From Trema orientale (lineage: Eukaryota > Streptophyta > Magnoliopsida > Rosales > Cannabaceae): DNA of 64,000 nt. The notes under the pieces were generated by a model that saw only the letters and a list, made by a program, of their open reading frames with translations, had not been told where the DNA came from and did not search any database. Made by a program: the position numbers and the translations under genes. Of this stretch, positions 1-12,091 are shown piece by piece. Each line of letters opens with the position of its first letter. The stretch's first letter is position 1. The stretch is taken from NCBI GenBank assembly GCA_002914845.1, contig JXTC01000151.1:377738-441737 (forward strand). Direction: 5' to 3'.

Positions 1-342
1 GTTAAACAATCACATTAAGAGTAAATACGGTTTCACTGCGTCTGAGGAAGAAGTAGCAAAATCTAACATTTCTATTAATCAAGAACTGATATCCAGATGA
101 ATTAGTTAATACCTGATATACTTGCTAAAAAATGGATCTCTCACAAGGTAAAATGCCCACAACAGCTTCCGTCTCTTAATCTGAATCATAACATAATATT
201 AAAATGGATTTAGCTTAACTCTAGCAATAAAGGCATAATAATTGCAATTTGAACAGTGACTCCCAAGAAAGCAAGTTAAGGCTCACGTGTGGTTAATCAA
301 TTAGGCGCACAGTATCAACAAAGTAGGATTTAAATCCCTAAC

Positions 343-2732
343 CTCATGTTGTTCTGGTGCTGAAAGATGAATCTTCTCTTTTTTACCATGCACCTGTGAC
401 GTGACTCGTGAAAGAATCCCCATCCCAATTAAGTCCACAGACAACGAAAGAAACCAAGGAATCCATGATCGAATTCCATACTTACGGATAAATAAAACAT
501 AGATAAGGGGTCTTGTTATAAATAACACTTCCCCCGCAATGAACAAAGCCCCTGGAAGACCCTTTTCAGCCAATATGGTGGAAAGGGTTGGCCTTTCAAC
601 CACTGGACCTGTAGGGGAAGAAAGATTAGAGGAAGTTGACTATACATAACACCACTAGTAACCTATCTTTGAGTTTCATTTAAAGTAGTTACCTGGGGGT
701 TGGATTATTGCGTGTTGATGTTGAACCCTGCGCAACCATGCTGGATTTGAAAGCGTCCTAGCATTTTCTCCAAACCTGCTCAATGCAGACAGTGCTCTTC
801 CTTCTAGATTATATGGGTTTTGTCCATGATTATTCCACAAGTTAACAGGTCTCTGATGGCCCCCTGACTTTGCAAAACCATCAATTTCATAACAGGGAGT
901 TGAAGTTTTCAAATGTTCGTCATCATTTGGTGTCTCTCCTCCTTGCAAAAGCATCTTGTATCCACTATTCCGAAACAAAGCTACTTTAACTATCACCCTA
1001 TGTAGCATTATATATCCCACAGTCAGGCAACAGATAAACAGTCAACAAAAAATAATTGCTAATTTGTATCAATTTTTGAGCGTACACTAGATAACAAATT
1101 CTTCTTACTTGGTGGCCTCCATAAGAGCAATGAAATTCCATTTCTTCTTCTCACCAAAATAATCTTCAGCTGCAACTTCAACCAATGTTTCCAATTCTTT
1201 CAATGCAGATATGCATAATGGGTATGGGAAAGAGTTAGGCTCTGCAGGGCCAGTGTGCTTATGGAGAGGAGCTGTTTCGATTATATGTTCGTTGATAGCC
1301 GTAATTATGCCAAAAAGAGAAGTAACTGCACAGAATCACTAAAGTGTTCAATGATATCTAGAAAATATTTCACAGAAAAAGGAACAAGTGATGATTGATA
1401 AACTTAAGATCGGCTTAATTATATCTAGTTCGGTCAGAAAAACAGTGTTAGTAAATAGAATAAAATTATACATTTTGATAGTCCATTATATGGAACCCAA
1501 AGATTCTCTTTTTCAGTTGAACCTAAAGATTATTCTTACTTTGAGAAGTTCAATACTTTAAAAAGTACTTAAAAAATTAGTTTACTAAGAAGCCTGCTTC
1601 CTAAGAAATTATCTGTAATCTTGACACGCAGAAAAATCTTATTACTTAAAGGAGAAAGGATTTGACAAAGTCCTATTATTTTCTAAGCTAACAAGAAGTA
1701 GCCAAATGTTACCAAAGTTTCACAAAACCTGCTTCCGGTCCTATCTCTGATGTAGAAAATCGTTCAGGAAGAAGCCATGTCAAACCCTGTACAAAATTAT
1801 CAACAACCAGATAAGATAACAATATTCCTCTAATCTCCAGCTTTTAAAACCTATGTATCTGTTTATGAGTTCCAGAAGTTGTAAAGAAAATCCACAAGCA
1901 GAAAGCAAGAGAAAAAAAAAAAATCATCTCGGAATTATTCACTCAGATTTCTCATATAAATGATCATCATAGAAAAAAAAATATATAAATGTATGAAACT
2001 GAAACAGATTGCATTAGCCAAAGCCAATGGTCACTGATCACTCTGAGCAAACATAATTCTTGTTTCCTTGGACTCATGAGGGGTAGGTCGAGCAGTCGGA
2101 CTCATGGTTTGATCCCAGGCCACCCATTTGATTCTTCAAGGGACCTACCTAGCAATTTACTATAGTTCCTGCCTCCTAAAGATTGTAGGACTCCGCGAGA
2201 AGACCCGATAGAAGATAAAAATTGTAATTTCCTTAACGCAGACCTTTCAGTATTTAAACAGCTCATGAATGGTTTTGACTCTCACTTCTTTTATATATAA
2301 TACGTCTTTTATTACCATCAGTTAATAAAACAAACAAGGAAAAGCCGAAAGGAAGTAACACCAAACAAACAACAGAGAAAGATTTCAGCAACTTTCTTCA
2401 TAAAAAAACGTACAGACGACCAGTAACTAATAACAACTCAAACTCAGTTCAAGACTGCTTTTTCAGTAGACTTTTCTCTATTCCTGAGCTACAATGAACA
2501 CATTTAACAAGCATACGTAACTATGTAAGCAACCCACATAATCAAATAACACAAACACCTCAAAAAGCAAGAAAAATACACTGAATTGCCTATAGTTTTA
2601 CATTTTGCTAATATACTAATCAAATAAAAATAACGAAATTGACAGAAAATTTAGGGAGCTCACGTTGGCCAAAGACTCCAAGGATTGCACATACTCCTTG
2701 TTCTCCCTAACCCATCTCTTATAAGCCTCCAT
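343..2732 (-). CDS. PEX16: Peroxisome biogenesis protein PEX16, 5' five exons; 3' end lies outside the window
   Basis: Peroxin 16 is a membrane protein of ER and peroxisomes needed for peroxisomal membrane biogenesis; the Arabidopsis gene is SHRUNKEN SEED 1. Coding exons on the minus strand are 2664-2732, 1729-1786, 1109-1325, 693-997 and 343-608, all with GT/AG junctions and consistent phase, giving about 305 residues. Visible family blocks are an N-terminus starting MEAYKRWVRENKEYVQS, the segment GLTWLLPERFSTSEIGPEA, LFRNSGYKMLLQGGETPN, and the hydrophobic stretch around ITRPLIYVLFIRKYG-RSWIPW. The family is usually about 365 residues, so roughly the last 60 lie beyond position 1. No matching exon is visible in 1-342, which is intron as far as I can tell. 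Nothing suggests a pseudogene: every exon is open and all key blocks are present. Confidence 0.95.
2070..2235 (+). repeat. Possible tRNA-derived SINE fragment in PEX16 intron 1
   Basis: The segment contains a Pol III A-box-like stretch (GGGTAGGTCGAGCAG, about 2079) followed about 30 bp later by a B-box-like GGTTTGATCCC (about 2107), and then an unrelated GC-richer body. This is the head arrangement of plant tRNA-derived SINEs. I found no clear target duplication or tail, so the boundaries are approximate. Confidence 0.3.
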
Positions 2733-3855
2733 TACTTCAAAAAAAAAAAAAAAAACTCAGCTTTCTTCAAGCAGCGACCCCGAACTCAAACCCTAACTAG
2801 CAGAGCCATAACCAAAATTGCTCATACACTAATCTTTTCCCTTTTTGAAAGAGACCCAGATGAACTGAGATCCAAATAACGGTGCCCTTTGCAAGTAATT
2901 AAACTGTAGACATGACGGAAGCCATGAGAGTGAGAAATTGTAGCAGAGATAGATAACAAGGGGAGGACCTGAACAAGTGTTTTGTCAATAATGAATAGCC
3001 TGAAATCTAAATCGTCAGGGACAGGGCAACTCGGTTCTAAAGCCTTGTCGTTTTGTAACAACGCAAACTTCAAGGCCAACCTCAGTCTTAGATAATGGAT
3101 TTCTTTTTTGGAGTGAATAATGGATCTGTTTTGTTTAATTCTTTTTATGGCTTTTAAGCCAAAAACAATAAATCATAATGATAATAATTGAAAAAAAAGG
3201 GAAAATAATTTTTTAGTAGTTAGTACAAAAAGAAAAAAAAAACGATGCATCTTTTTCATATTTAAAAGAGAGTGAAAATTTATAAGGTATCTTTGTATTT
3301 TGGAAAAGGTAATAATGATTTTTCTTTTTTCCAAGATTGGAATTGAATATTGTAAAGAATTTTTATTCATTATTTTTTTTTAAGTGTGGTTTAACTAATG
3401 ATTTTTATTTATTATAAATTAAAAAGAAATAACAAACGCATCCTAGAAGTTGAACTCGCAGCCTAGTACTTAATCCTCGCTCCACCACATCCACTGAGTT
3501 ATTTTATTCACTATCTTACTTTTCTTTTTTTTTCTTTTTTTTTTTGTTTTCCTTTCACGAATTTTCTAAAGTTGTTCATATTCTAATTGTTTTCCATTAT
3601 GGAATAATGTACATGCACATAGTTCAGAATCACAGTTAGCAAATATGGAAGGAGATATATACCAAATCGAGATTTCTAATGAAAAAATAAGTCAAAATTT
3701 ACCCATGCTTTTAAAGTATGTAACTTATATTGGTGAGTATAGTTTAATTACCACGGAGAAAAATTTACATAATTCATAAAGCTATAAAAACACGTCCATT
3801 ATATTACCTAAACAAAGAAAAGCGTAAATCAAAGTTGCAAAATTCTTTTAAAATA
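2733..3855. other. Upstream region of PEX16, no other gene seen
   Basis: This stretch holds the 5' leader and promoter side of PEX16. An A-rich run directly precedes the start codon on the plus strand at 2739-2755. An open stretch on the minus strand at 2822-3079 resembles no family I know and is more likely leader sequence than a separate gene. The rest is A/T-rich with T-runs near 3524-3545. Confidence 0.5.
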
Positions 3856-4275
3856 GAGGAAATTTGATTTTTTTATAGTAATTTTTTAAAAAATTTGAAA
3901 AATCTCGGATTTTATTTGAAAAATTCTGAATTTTAATTAGAAAAATTTTACTTTTAAAAGTATTTAGAAAAATGTTATTTTTTATTAATTGAAAGATACT
4001 TAAGGTAACCGGTCAAGTTACCTCTGTAAATTGATTGGGTTCTTCAAATAACTAGATTGGTTATCCCAAATAATCTAGATAGTTATCTCGAGCATTATTG
4101 AAAAATTCCAATTTTGAAAAAAGTGGTATTTGTATAAATATTTATTAAAAGTATTATTTATCTAAAAAATCTAAAAGGTGATTTTTTTTTTAAATCAATC
4201 CGAGATTTTTCAAAAAATTTAGCTCAGGATTTTTCAATTTTTGATATTTTGGGCCTAAAATTTTATAAGAATCCC
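3856..4275 (-). repeat. Dispersed GTAACC-rich repeat family, copy 1
   Basis: One of four copies of a 420-620 bp repeat in this window (others at 5086, 7920 and 36895). One end reads GGGC followed by AAAATACC-AAAAATTGAAAAATCC; the other ends near AAAATCAAATTTCCTC. The middle carries several AGTAACC/GGTTACT-like motifs flanked by runs such as AAAAGTGGTATTTTTCTAAAT. This copy is in the opposite orientation to copies 2 and 4. No coding capacity was seen. It is probably a non-autonomous transposon of undetermined class. Confidence 0.6.
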
Positions 4276-4676
4276 TTTAAAATATCACAATTAGCACTAA
4301 CTTAAGGCATACTTGTCAATTATTAGAAATTGAAAAAGAAAAGGAAAAAAGAAAAGAATACGGCTATATGTTTGGCTAAAAAGAATAAAAAGAGAGTTTA
4401 TCAAAAAAAAGAAAAAGAAAAAGAATAAAGAGGTAGTTTTATAATTTTTTTTTCCTATCTAAATTTGTATCCACCTATCTAAAATTTGTATTTTTTTGGG
4501 TGATAATAAGCTACCAATTAAAGTTGCCAAAATGAATTATTCTAGGCTCATGTGTTGTGCTAAGCATATAAAAGAACAACACCTTCGCATAACAAGCTCA
4601 CAGCACAAGCACGTGACAAAAAGTTAGAACCTGAATTTTATCTACTCTTTATTATTGTTATTATTATTTTATTTTA

Positions 4677-5027
4677 GGGATAAATATGATATTTCTGTAT
4701 TTTAATCATACTTTTTAGTTTGTGTAAAATTATTCTCTATATTTCGAAAAAAAATATTATTCTCTATATTTCAAATATCTGCAAATTTGTACATTATGTG
4801 TACAAATCCAATAATTTGTGCTAACTGTTTTAAGTCATTTTTAATAAATTTTTTATGTTAGTCAGCAGAAATATGATATCCTTAATTTGAATTTCATGTT
4901 TAGTGAGAAATTTATTAGTCAAATTATATGTAGAATATACAAATTTGTAGATATTTGAAATGTGAATGTATAATTTTATACAAATTAAAAAACATAGTTA
5001 AATCTGCAAAAATGCTATATTTTAGAG
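4677..5027. mobile_element. MITE-like element with about 110 bp imperfect terminal inverted repeats
   Basis: The left arm (GGGATAAATATGATATTT... to about 4790) matches the reverse complement of the right arm (about 4920-5027) through shared blocks TTTGT(A/G)TAAAATTAT and ATTTCAAATATCT(A/G)CAAATTTGTA. It carries no ORF. No unambiguous target duplication is visible in the A/T-rich flanks, so the superfamily is uncertain; long TIRs would fit a MULE derivative. Confidence 0.45.
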
Positions 5028-5085
5028 TATTTTTTTTTGTAGATATATATTTTTTTTATTGTTTTCTTTTTAAGGATATTTATTT

Positions 5086-5541
5086 GGGCTTTTTATAAAA
5101 AATCAGGGTCATAGTCTAATTAAAAAAATCCCAAATAAGCTAAACTTTTTAAAAAATCTCAGATTTGTTTAGAAATATATATTTTTCAAACGTTTATTTA
5201 GAAAAATAACACTTTCTAAAATATATGGAAAATGCCACTTTTTCTTCAATATTGGTACTTTTCAAAGGGACTAGAGTCTTGAGGTAACCAATTAGATTAT
5301 TTAGGACAACCAGTAAAATTACATGAGGTAACCAGACTTGGCATCTCAAGTAACTTGATCGGTTACCGTTACCTCATCTCATGTATCTTATCAATTTGTT
5401 AAAAGTGGTATTTGTCTAAATATTTTTTAAAGTTGTATTTTCTAAATAAATTATGGATTTTTCAAAAAAAATTTATAAAATCCATGATTTTTTCAACTTT
5501 TTTTTTTATAAAAAATTTTACTACATAAAATCAAATTTGCC
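5086..5541 (+). repeat. Dispersed GTAACC-rich repeat family, copy 2
   Basis: Same family as the copies at 3856, 7920 and 36895. It starts GGGCTTTTTATAAAAAATC and ends near CATAAAATCAAATTTGCC. The core contains GAGGTAACCAATTAGATTA and AAGTAACTTGATCGGTTACC. Non-coding. Confidence 0.6.
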
Positions 5542-5686
5542 TATTTATTTTTCTCTTTAATGAAATATGGGCTTCTTAGCCAATCGGCTAAATTTGGATC
5601 CTCATTTAAAAATGGCAGAGTTTATAAAAAATTTTAAAATATATAGGTTTTAAAATATAAAGGAAATTAGGCCTGACAGGATTTTG

Positions 5687-7311
5687 GGTGAAAAGATTAT
5701 AAAAATACGAGTATGGGATTTTCTAATTTGTAAAATACGGTTTCTTTTATATATATTTGTTCTGACGCGCTGGCATACGTGTCAGTATACTGACGCATTC
5801 CTTTTTTTTTAGTGTATTATTTTTTTGTTTCTTTTTCTGCATTTTTGTACTTTTTTATTTTTATTTTTTTAATTTAAATTTTATAGTATAGAAATAAAAT
5901 TTAATTTGTTAATCTTTTTCTAATGGACTTTTTTTCATTGATCTTCTTAAAAACATTTTTTCTATCACTGATTGTTCTTTTTGCTAATTTTTTAAACACG
6001 CATATTTTAAAAAAGAAAAAAAAATCACTTTTAGACATTTTTTTTTTAATAGCAACAAAAGTAAAATTCTTTTTTTTTTTTAGGAGAATCTTATAGGTAA
6101 TATAGGTATCTTGGTATGTACCTATAGTATCCCAGTGAGATACTTATGGTAAGTACTTATAGTATCCTACCAAGATACTCATAGTATCCATAAATTTCAA
6201 GATATATTGGGTGTTTTTTTTTTTTTTTTTTTTTTTTACAAATTTATCATAGATACCATAAATATATTTCAAGGATATTTATAGTATCTGGATAAATTAG
6301 AATGAAAAAAAAAAAGTAAAAAAAGTTATAATAGGTATTCTACATATTACTATATCCTAGTAGATACCAATGATATCCTAATTTGGAAGGTGTATCTTGA
6401 TAGATACCAATGGTATCCCACTACGATACTTATAGTATCTATGAATTTTAATGTGTGTTTGATGGTTTTATTGCAAATTTATTATAAATGTTATATCCAT
6501 CTTTATAGATGTCATAGGTATATTTTAAGGATACCTATAGTGTCCAAGTAAATTATAATGAAAAAAAAAGAAAAAAAAAAGTTACAATAAGTATCGCGTC
6601 ATGTTATTTAGGTTTGCGAGTAAATTGGAAATAATATATATATATATCATAGATATACTATGTCACAATGATTCTCTAAGATTTGTTAATAAAAGTTGGA
6701 GGTTCTTTGTTTCTATTAATAATAAAACTATTAAATCTTAACATGTTTTCTATTATTTTTGATAAATGGGCAGAGAGTTAAGCAAACATATAGGATTTTA
6801 CCACAAGTATCTTCCAGGTTACTTATAATATCATAAAAGATTAAAAAATATATATATTACTGTAGGTTACATTTGGTATATAGCAAGTCACTTATTGTGC
6901 CAATTTAATAAATTATAAATAGATTTTTGGGCGCTCCTTATTAAAAGAAAAAAAAAACTTGGAAAGTTACGATAAACATTATATCAATATACTTATAGTA
7001 TATTGATATAATGTTACTAGTTAATTCTATTTTGAAATTTGACACATATACAGACGCAAAAAAATTCAAAAAAATAAATATGAATTTAAGTAAATTTATA
7101 AAATAAATATTTTTACAAAAAAAAAATGTGTCAGTGTACTGGCACATGCCCAGCTTCTTTTCTTTTCTTTTTTTTTTTTTTTTTTACGTAACGTGTGTCA
7201 GCTTCATTGCATCAACCTCCGTATTTTTATAAAAATTAACACAATTGTCTGTATTTTTATATTTTATTTATACGGACCATAGTTTTGAAAAATAGGCTAT
7301 CTTTTCCCGTT
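5687..7311. mobile_element. Probable non-autonomous TIR element with internal GATACC-type repeats
   Basis: The left end (GGGTGAAAAGATTATAAAAATACG, 5687 on) resembles the reverse complement of the right end (CGGGAAAAGATAGCC..., about 7311). Just inside each end is a TGTCAG/CTGACA motif (near 5782 and 7200). The interior is low-complexity, with many degenerate repeats around TATAGTATCC and GATACC at 6100-6560 and no coding capacity. I found no exact target duplication, so the boundaries are tentative. Confidence 0.35.
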
Positions 7312-7475
7312 ATTCTATAGAAAGCCCTAAAATAAATATATCGATTCCAAAATTGATATATTTCATATAATACAGTATAACACACAAAAATGGATATAAT
7401 AAACATAAAATTCATATACTAAAGGAGGACCATTTATCAAAAAAAGAAAAGAAAAAGAAAAGTCCATTTATTAAA

Positions 7476-7830
7476 GGGATAATTGCAAAAAAATACCCTC
7501 ATGTTTGGATGTTCTGCAATTTAAATCCTGAAGTTTGAATTCCACAAAATAATACTCTGAGATTACGAATTTCTGAAAATTAATACCTTGTGTTGATTTT
7601 AAACTGATAAAATACAATAATATCCTCAAAATTAAGATGAATAATATGGATTAATTTAGTTTTAATGGAGGATATTATTGTTTTTTCATTCCTAAAATTA
7701 GTTAAAAAATCTGTCCAGGGTATTAATTTTCAGAAATTCTTAATTTCAGGGTATTATTTTGCAGAGTCTAAACTTCAGGGTTTAAATTGCAGAATACTCA
7801 AACTTCAGGGTATTTTTTTGCAGTTATCCC
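7476..7830. mobile_element. MULE-derived MITE, 355 bp, complete with 9-bp target duplication
   Basis: The terminal inverted repeats start GGGATAATTGCAAAAAAATA on the left and GGGATAACTGCAAAAAAATA on the reverse complement of the right end. They stay alignable for about 115 bp, including the inner block AATTTCTGAAAATTAATACC. The element is flanked by an exact 9-bp direct repeat, TTTATTAAA, at 7467-7475 and 7831-7839. Target duplications of 9 bp with long TIRs are typical of Mutator-like elements. There is no ORF, so it is non-autonomous. Confidence 0.85.
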
Positions 7831-7919
7831 TTTATTAAACAGGTAAGAAAAATTGATATTTCTTAAATTGATTCTTATAAATATTCAAGAAAAAAATATG
7901 AAAAACACAATACAAAATT

Positions 7920-8536
7920 GGGCTTATTACAAAATTCCAGGCCCAAAATACCAAAAATTGAAAAATCCTGAATGAGCTGAGTTTTTTAAAAAATCCCGGA
8001 TTGATTTATACAAATATCACTCTTTAAAAGTTTTTTAGAAAAATAACATTTTTAATAAATATTTGAAAAAATACTATTTTTTTAAATTTGTATTTTCCAG
8101 TAATACTCGAGGTAACTAGTTGGATTACTTGAGGTAACTAATCTAGTTACTTGAGGTAATCATTCAAGTTATTTCAAGTAACTTGATTGGTTACTTCAAG
8201 TATCTCATCAATTAACAAAAAATAGTATTTTTCTAATTAAAATGAAAAATCTTAGAATTTGAGATCGTTTTGAAAAATCCCGAATTAAAAATATCACTTT
8301 TTATTAATTGATGAGATACTTAAAGTAGCTAGTCAAGTTAACTGAGGTAACTTGATTAATTACTTCAGACAGCTGGATTGGTTACTCTAAGTAACCTAAC
8401 TAGTTGCCTTGAGTACCATTAAAAACACCTATTTTGAAGTAAAATGGTATTTTTCTAAATATTTTTAAGTGTTATATTTCTAATAAAACTTTTAAAAAGT
8501 GATATTTTTCTAAATCAATCTATGATTTTAAGGGAA
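7920..8536. repeat. Dispersed GTAACC-rich repeat family, copy 3, rearranged into a head-to-head palindrome
   Basis: The left half (7920-8265) runs in the same direction as copies 2 and 4. The right half (about 8270-8536) is the reverse complement of the same family, so the two halves can pair as a long imperfect hairpin. Both halves contain the ATTAATTGATGAGATACTT / AAGTATCTCATCAATTAA motif. Non-coding. Confidence 0.6.
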
Positions 8537-8537
8537 A

Positions 8538-9020
8538 AGTTCATAAATACCTATTTTCAAGACCATATTTCTATAAATACTTTTTTTTTTATTTTTATTT
8601 CATAAATACCCGTTTTTGAAGAAATGTAGACCACCACTGTTTTACACATAAAACGTAGACCATGTAAATGTATGCCGTGATCTATATTTCATGAATAAAA
8701 ATTAAATGTATATCGTAGTCTACATTTCATGAATAAAAATTACACTAAAAATTAATACAAATTTTAAAATGTATAATATAAGTCAAATTTATAATGAAAA
8801 ATGTAAACCGTGGTAAATATTTACATTGTAAATATATACTGTTCATATTTTACACATGAAATGTACCTCATGGATAAAATTTACATTGTAAATGTGAATC
8901 ACTCATATTTTGTATATAAAATGTGGACCATAAAAATGGATGTTTTTGAAAGAAAAATTAAAAAAGGGTATTTATGAAAATAAGATTTAAAAATGGATAC
9001 TTGGCGTAAATTTCTCCAAA
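8538..9020. mobile_element. Second long-TIR MITE-like element, inserted at the end of repeat copy 3
   Basis: The left arm has CATAAATACC, ATAAATACTTTTT and CATAAATACCCGTTTTTGAA. The reverse complement of the right arm (8935-9017) has TTTTCATAAATACCCTTTTTT and TTTCAAAAACATCCATTTTT in the same order. The interior repeats a unit of about 65 bp containing GTAGACCATG/CATGAATAAAAATT. No exact target duplication was recognised. Confidence 0.45.
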
Positions 9021-9223
9021 AAAATCAGCGCATCCGAGATTTTAAACGTGATATGCGTGGACTCAACTACAAACCAAACTCAAATGGAGCTCAGGCCCAG
9101 CCCTTTGCGTCTGTCCAATAGAATCCATTTTCATGGTCTCTCCTCTTTCCCAGCTCTTCCCTATCACCCCCTATAATTTTCGTTTTTTTCCCTTTATTAG
9201 GGTTTCGAAACGCTGCAAGGAAT

Positions 9224-10894
9224 ATGCAACTCACTCTCGAATTCGGGTAATCATCTTTCTTTTCTTTTTTCAATATTTTATTAGCTAAATTCTTGATATT
9301 CTTCAACTTTCTAAGCTCTTTTGTGTAATTATTTTTCCATTATGTTGTGTATTTGAATTCTCAATATGTGATCGGTGATACTGCAAGTAGCCGGGCATGA
9401 ACAACATGCTTCAGTATATTATTATATGCATCGATATATTTGAATAGTTTCTTTAAGAAGTAAGGGCAGTTTAAGGTTTAATGCTAACAGCATCAATATT
9501 TTACCCTCTTCCCCTGTTTGTTTATAATTAAAAAAATTGCTCAAGTTCTGGAAATGTGTGTTTTTTTTTTCCTTTTGAAAAATGAAATGGGATTTTGGTG
9601 ATACCCAATTGGATTTTTCACAAAAGGGTCAAAAGAAAAAAATTAAAAAAAAAAAAATTCATAATGAAACTTTGACTTAGTTTTGTTTGTGGAGTTAAAA
9701 ACTTGGGTTGAAAATCTTGAATTATACTGAAGCACGTTTAGTTCTGACGACCTTAGAAAAAAAAACGAAGTGTTCCTTATGGAATAGATAGTGCTAAATG
9801 ATTATTATTATTATCATCTTTTTTCTATACGAAAAATGTTATAATGGCTTTGTATGGGCCATATAGCAATTAACTTGTCTTGTACAAATGGTCCTGTTTG
9901 TTCTTGGTAAGAAATGGTTTATTTTTATGTCTGAGATCAGTTCTGCTTGGTTTAGTTGTATGTGTAATCTTTGTATGCTTTGGTTTAGTTGTTGTATGTG
10001 TAATCTTCTATGCTCTGGCTTACATCAATCTCTTACTCTGTTGGTTACTCATAGTTAGGTTTTGGATGCGTCCCATTTTCTCTCTTTTAGTCTTGTGTCC
10101 TATGGACCTCACGTCAATGTTATTTTTGAATGCAGTGGGGGATTAGAGCTCCTTTGTGAGTCTAAAAAGATTCATAAAGTCAATGTTGAAACACAAAAGG
10201 GAGTAGAAAAGGTAAGGTACAGCTTCTATGGTTAGGCTGAAAAGAGTATGACGATGATTTTAAGTTTATCGGTATTTTTGAAGTATACTCAAAACAGTTT
10301 TCTTCTTCTCAGTTAACCATGAAAGATTTGCTTACCTGGGTTCGTACTAATTTGATCAAGGAAAGGCCTGAGATGTTTATGAAAGGAGATACTGTGTAAG
10401 TTATGACCTGCTTAATTTGGAGTAGTGTGTCAGTGTGTGTTTGTACATTCCTATTACAAAATATATGATAAATTGAATTGTGGCTAAACCGGGAAAGGTT
10501 TATTAAAGATAAGGCTCTGAGAATTGAAAAGAGGCCCTTTTCCTGACCTTAAGGAATAGTTAAGGGTAAGGCCTGTGTCTGCTTTGACATGGTCTGGGGT
10601 TCAATTCTCAAGTTCACCTTGCAAATAGCCGGCTAACCGAGTTTTGTTGTTCATGGGATATTTACGGAATATAGATAACCCCCTTCGTTGAGTTTCCTCT
10701 TATTTCTTTTTCTACTATCCACCGCCATCGCCGTTAGTTTCTTTCATAGAGATTCAGATTTTCGTCTCTTTTGCAGGAGACCTGGTGTTCTAGTCCTTGT
10801 GAATGACTGTGATTGGGAGCTGAGTGGTCAACTCAACACAACACTCGAAGAGAAGGATGTTGTCGTTTTCATTTCAACCCTACACGGTGGGTAG
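9224..10894 (+). CDS. URM1: Ubiquitin-related modifier 1 (URM1), 99 aa, four exons
   Basis: URM1 is a beta-grasp protein that acts as sulfur carrier for 2-thiolation of the wobble uridine of cytosolic tRNAs and as a protein modifier; its C-terminal glycine is activated by an MOCS3/UBA4-type E1. Exons are 9224-9246, 10136-10211, 10313-10395 and 10777-10894, with GT/AG junctions and consistent phase. The protein starts [19 protein letters not shown] and ends [11 protein letters not shown], with the obligatory C-terminal Gly-Gly directly before the TAG stop. The block [17 protein letters not shown] is characteristic. At 99 residues it has the normal family length. The 23-nt first exon and long first intron (889 bp) make it easy to miss in ORF scans. 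Confidence 0.97.
10545..10690 (+). repeat. Possible tRNA-derived SINE in URM1 intron 3
   Basis: The A-box-like TAGTTAAGGGTAAGG (about 10557) lies about 30 bp before the B-box-like GGGGTTCAATTCTC (about 10596). The following body, GCCGGCTAACCGAG, is GC-richer than the surrounding intron. This resembles plant tRNA-derived SINE heads. The 3' boundary and tail are not clear. Confidence 0.35.
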
Positions 10895-11893
10895 TATCTA
10901 AAGAATATTGTTACATCTCTTGGAAGATAATACTATGTTTTACGTGGTTGTACCCATTTGGTATGACGCCTATGTTTGTAAACGTAATATGGAAACAAAT
11001 GAAAGTTTTGCTTGTCAGCTAAGCGTCTAGTTAATATTGGCTAGTTTTTGGGCATGTTCAGCATCTCTACTTCTCTTTGATAATCGAGAAAACAGAGAAG
11101 TTTTATGTCAAGCTCTTATAAGATATGCGTTTTGAGTTTCCAACTTTAATTTCATACGAGATTTAGCCAAGATATAATCATAGAGTTATCTACTCAAAAA
11201 AAAAAAAAAAAAAAGTCAATAAATAGCTTATGTAGACCTTTCATTCCGAGCTCTGTATAATCAATTACTGTTATCTTTGTTTATTTTTCGGGGGTGAATT
11301 TCTTTGATGCCAATTATTTATTTTTGTCTTCCATTTTAAAATAATCTCCCTCACTCCATACTTTGTATATTGATAATGATTGGAAAGAGAGAGAGAGAGA
11401 GAGAGAATAATGCTAGAAGGGCCTTGCAATTTTGCAGGCAAAACGAGTATATGGATATGCTTCACGTCTATTACAACCATATTCATGTTTTTCTAAAACA
11501 TTTGGGCAAAATGACAACGTGAGAAAGCTCATGTAAATATTGCAAAACAACCTTCCTCTTTTTTTTTTTTTACTTTGGCAACAACAATTTTGATTCATTA
11601 TTAATTTAATTTTCGCTCATAATTAAATTAAAACTTGATAGTCAAAAGTAAAGAAGGACCTGTTTTAACCTCTAATAGGAATAGTTTAATGTACATTATG
11701 ATGACACGTGTAGATATATCTGCCAAAGGGAAACAAAATAACTAATTAAATTAAAAAATTAGAGAAATTAGGAAAAGAAAAACAGATAAGCGGGAAAGGT
11801 ACGCAGATGATCAGGTTGCTAACTCGAAATAGGAGACGTGGCTAGTTAAAGATTTTATTGAGATTACTTGTTGGCTAAGAAACACTGCTAGTG
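10895..11893. other. Intergenic between URM1 and ZFWD copy A
   Basis: The URM1 3' flank is followed by A/T-rich sequence with a poly-A run at 11196-11214 and a short (GA)n tract near 11385-11407. No further gene or RNA was recognised. Confidence 0.4.
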
Positions 11894-12091
11894 CTATTTA
11901 TTTAATTACCCATTCCTTCCTTCCTTCCTTCCTCATTCAGTACTTTCCATATTTGAGATCTGAAATCCAGAGATCCTTGAGAGTGAGGGTTAATTCAGTG
12001 AGGTCTATCAAGAGATTCTTTTGAGTGTGTGAGTGAGAGTGAGAGTGAGAGTGAGAGTTTGGGTTTGAGTGTGTGGTTCGTACGTATTGAG
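11894..12091 (+). promoter_or_regulatory. Probable core promoter and leader of ZFWD copy A
   Basis: A TATA-like TATTTAT lies at 11895-11901, about 195 bp before the start codon. The leader contains a (GAGAGT)n-type purine-rich repeat at 12029-12057 and no ATG before 12092, which supports that start. The position matches the clearer TATATATA boxes of copies B and C. Confidence 0.4.

Noticed and set aside
2822..3079. 85-codon minus-strand frame just upstream of PEX16
   Set aside because: Its position suggests leader or promoter of PEX16, and no family resemblance was seen. An upstream regulatory ORF cannot be excluded.
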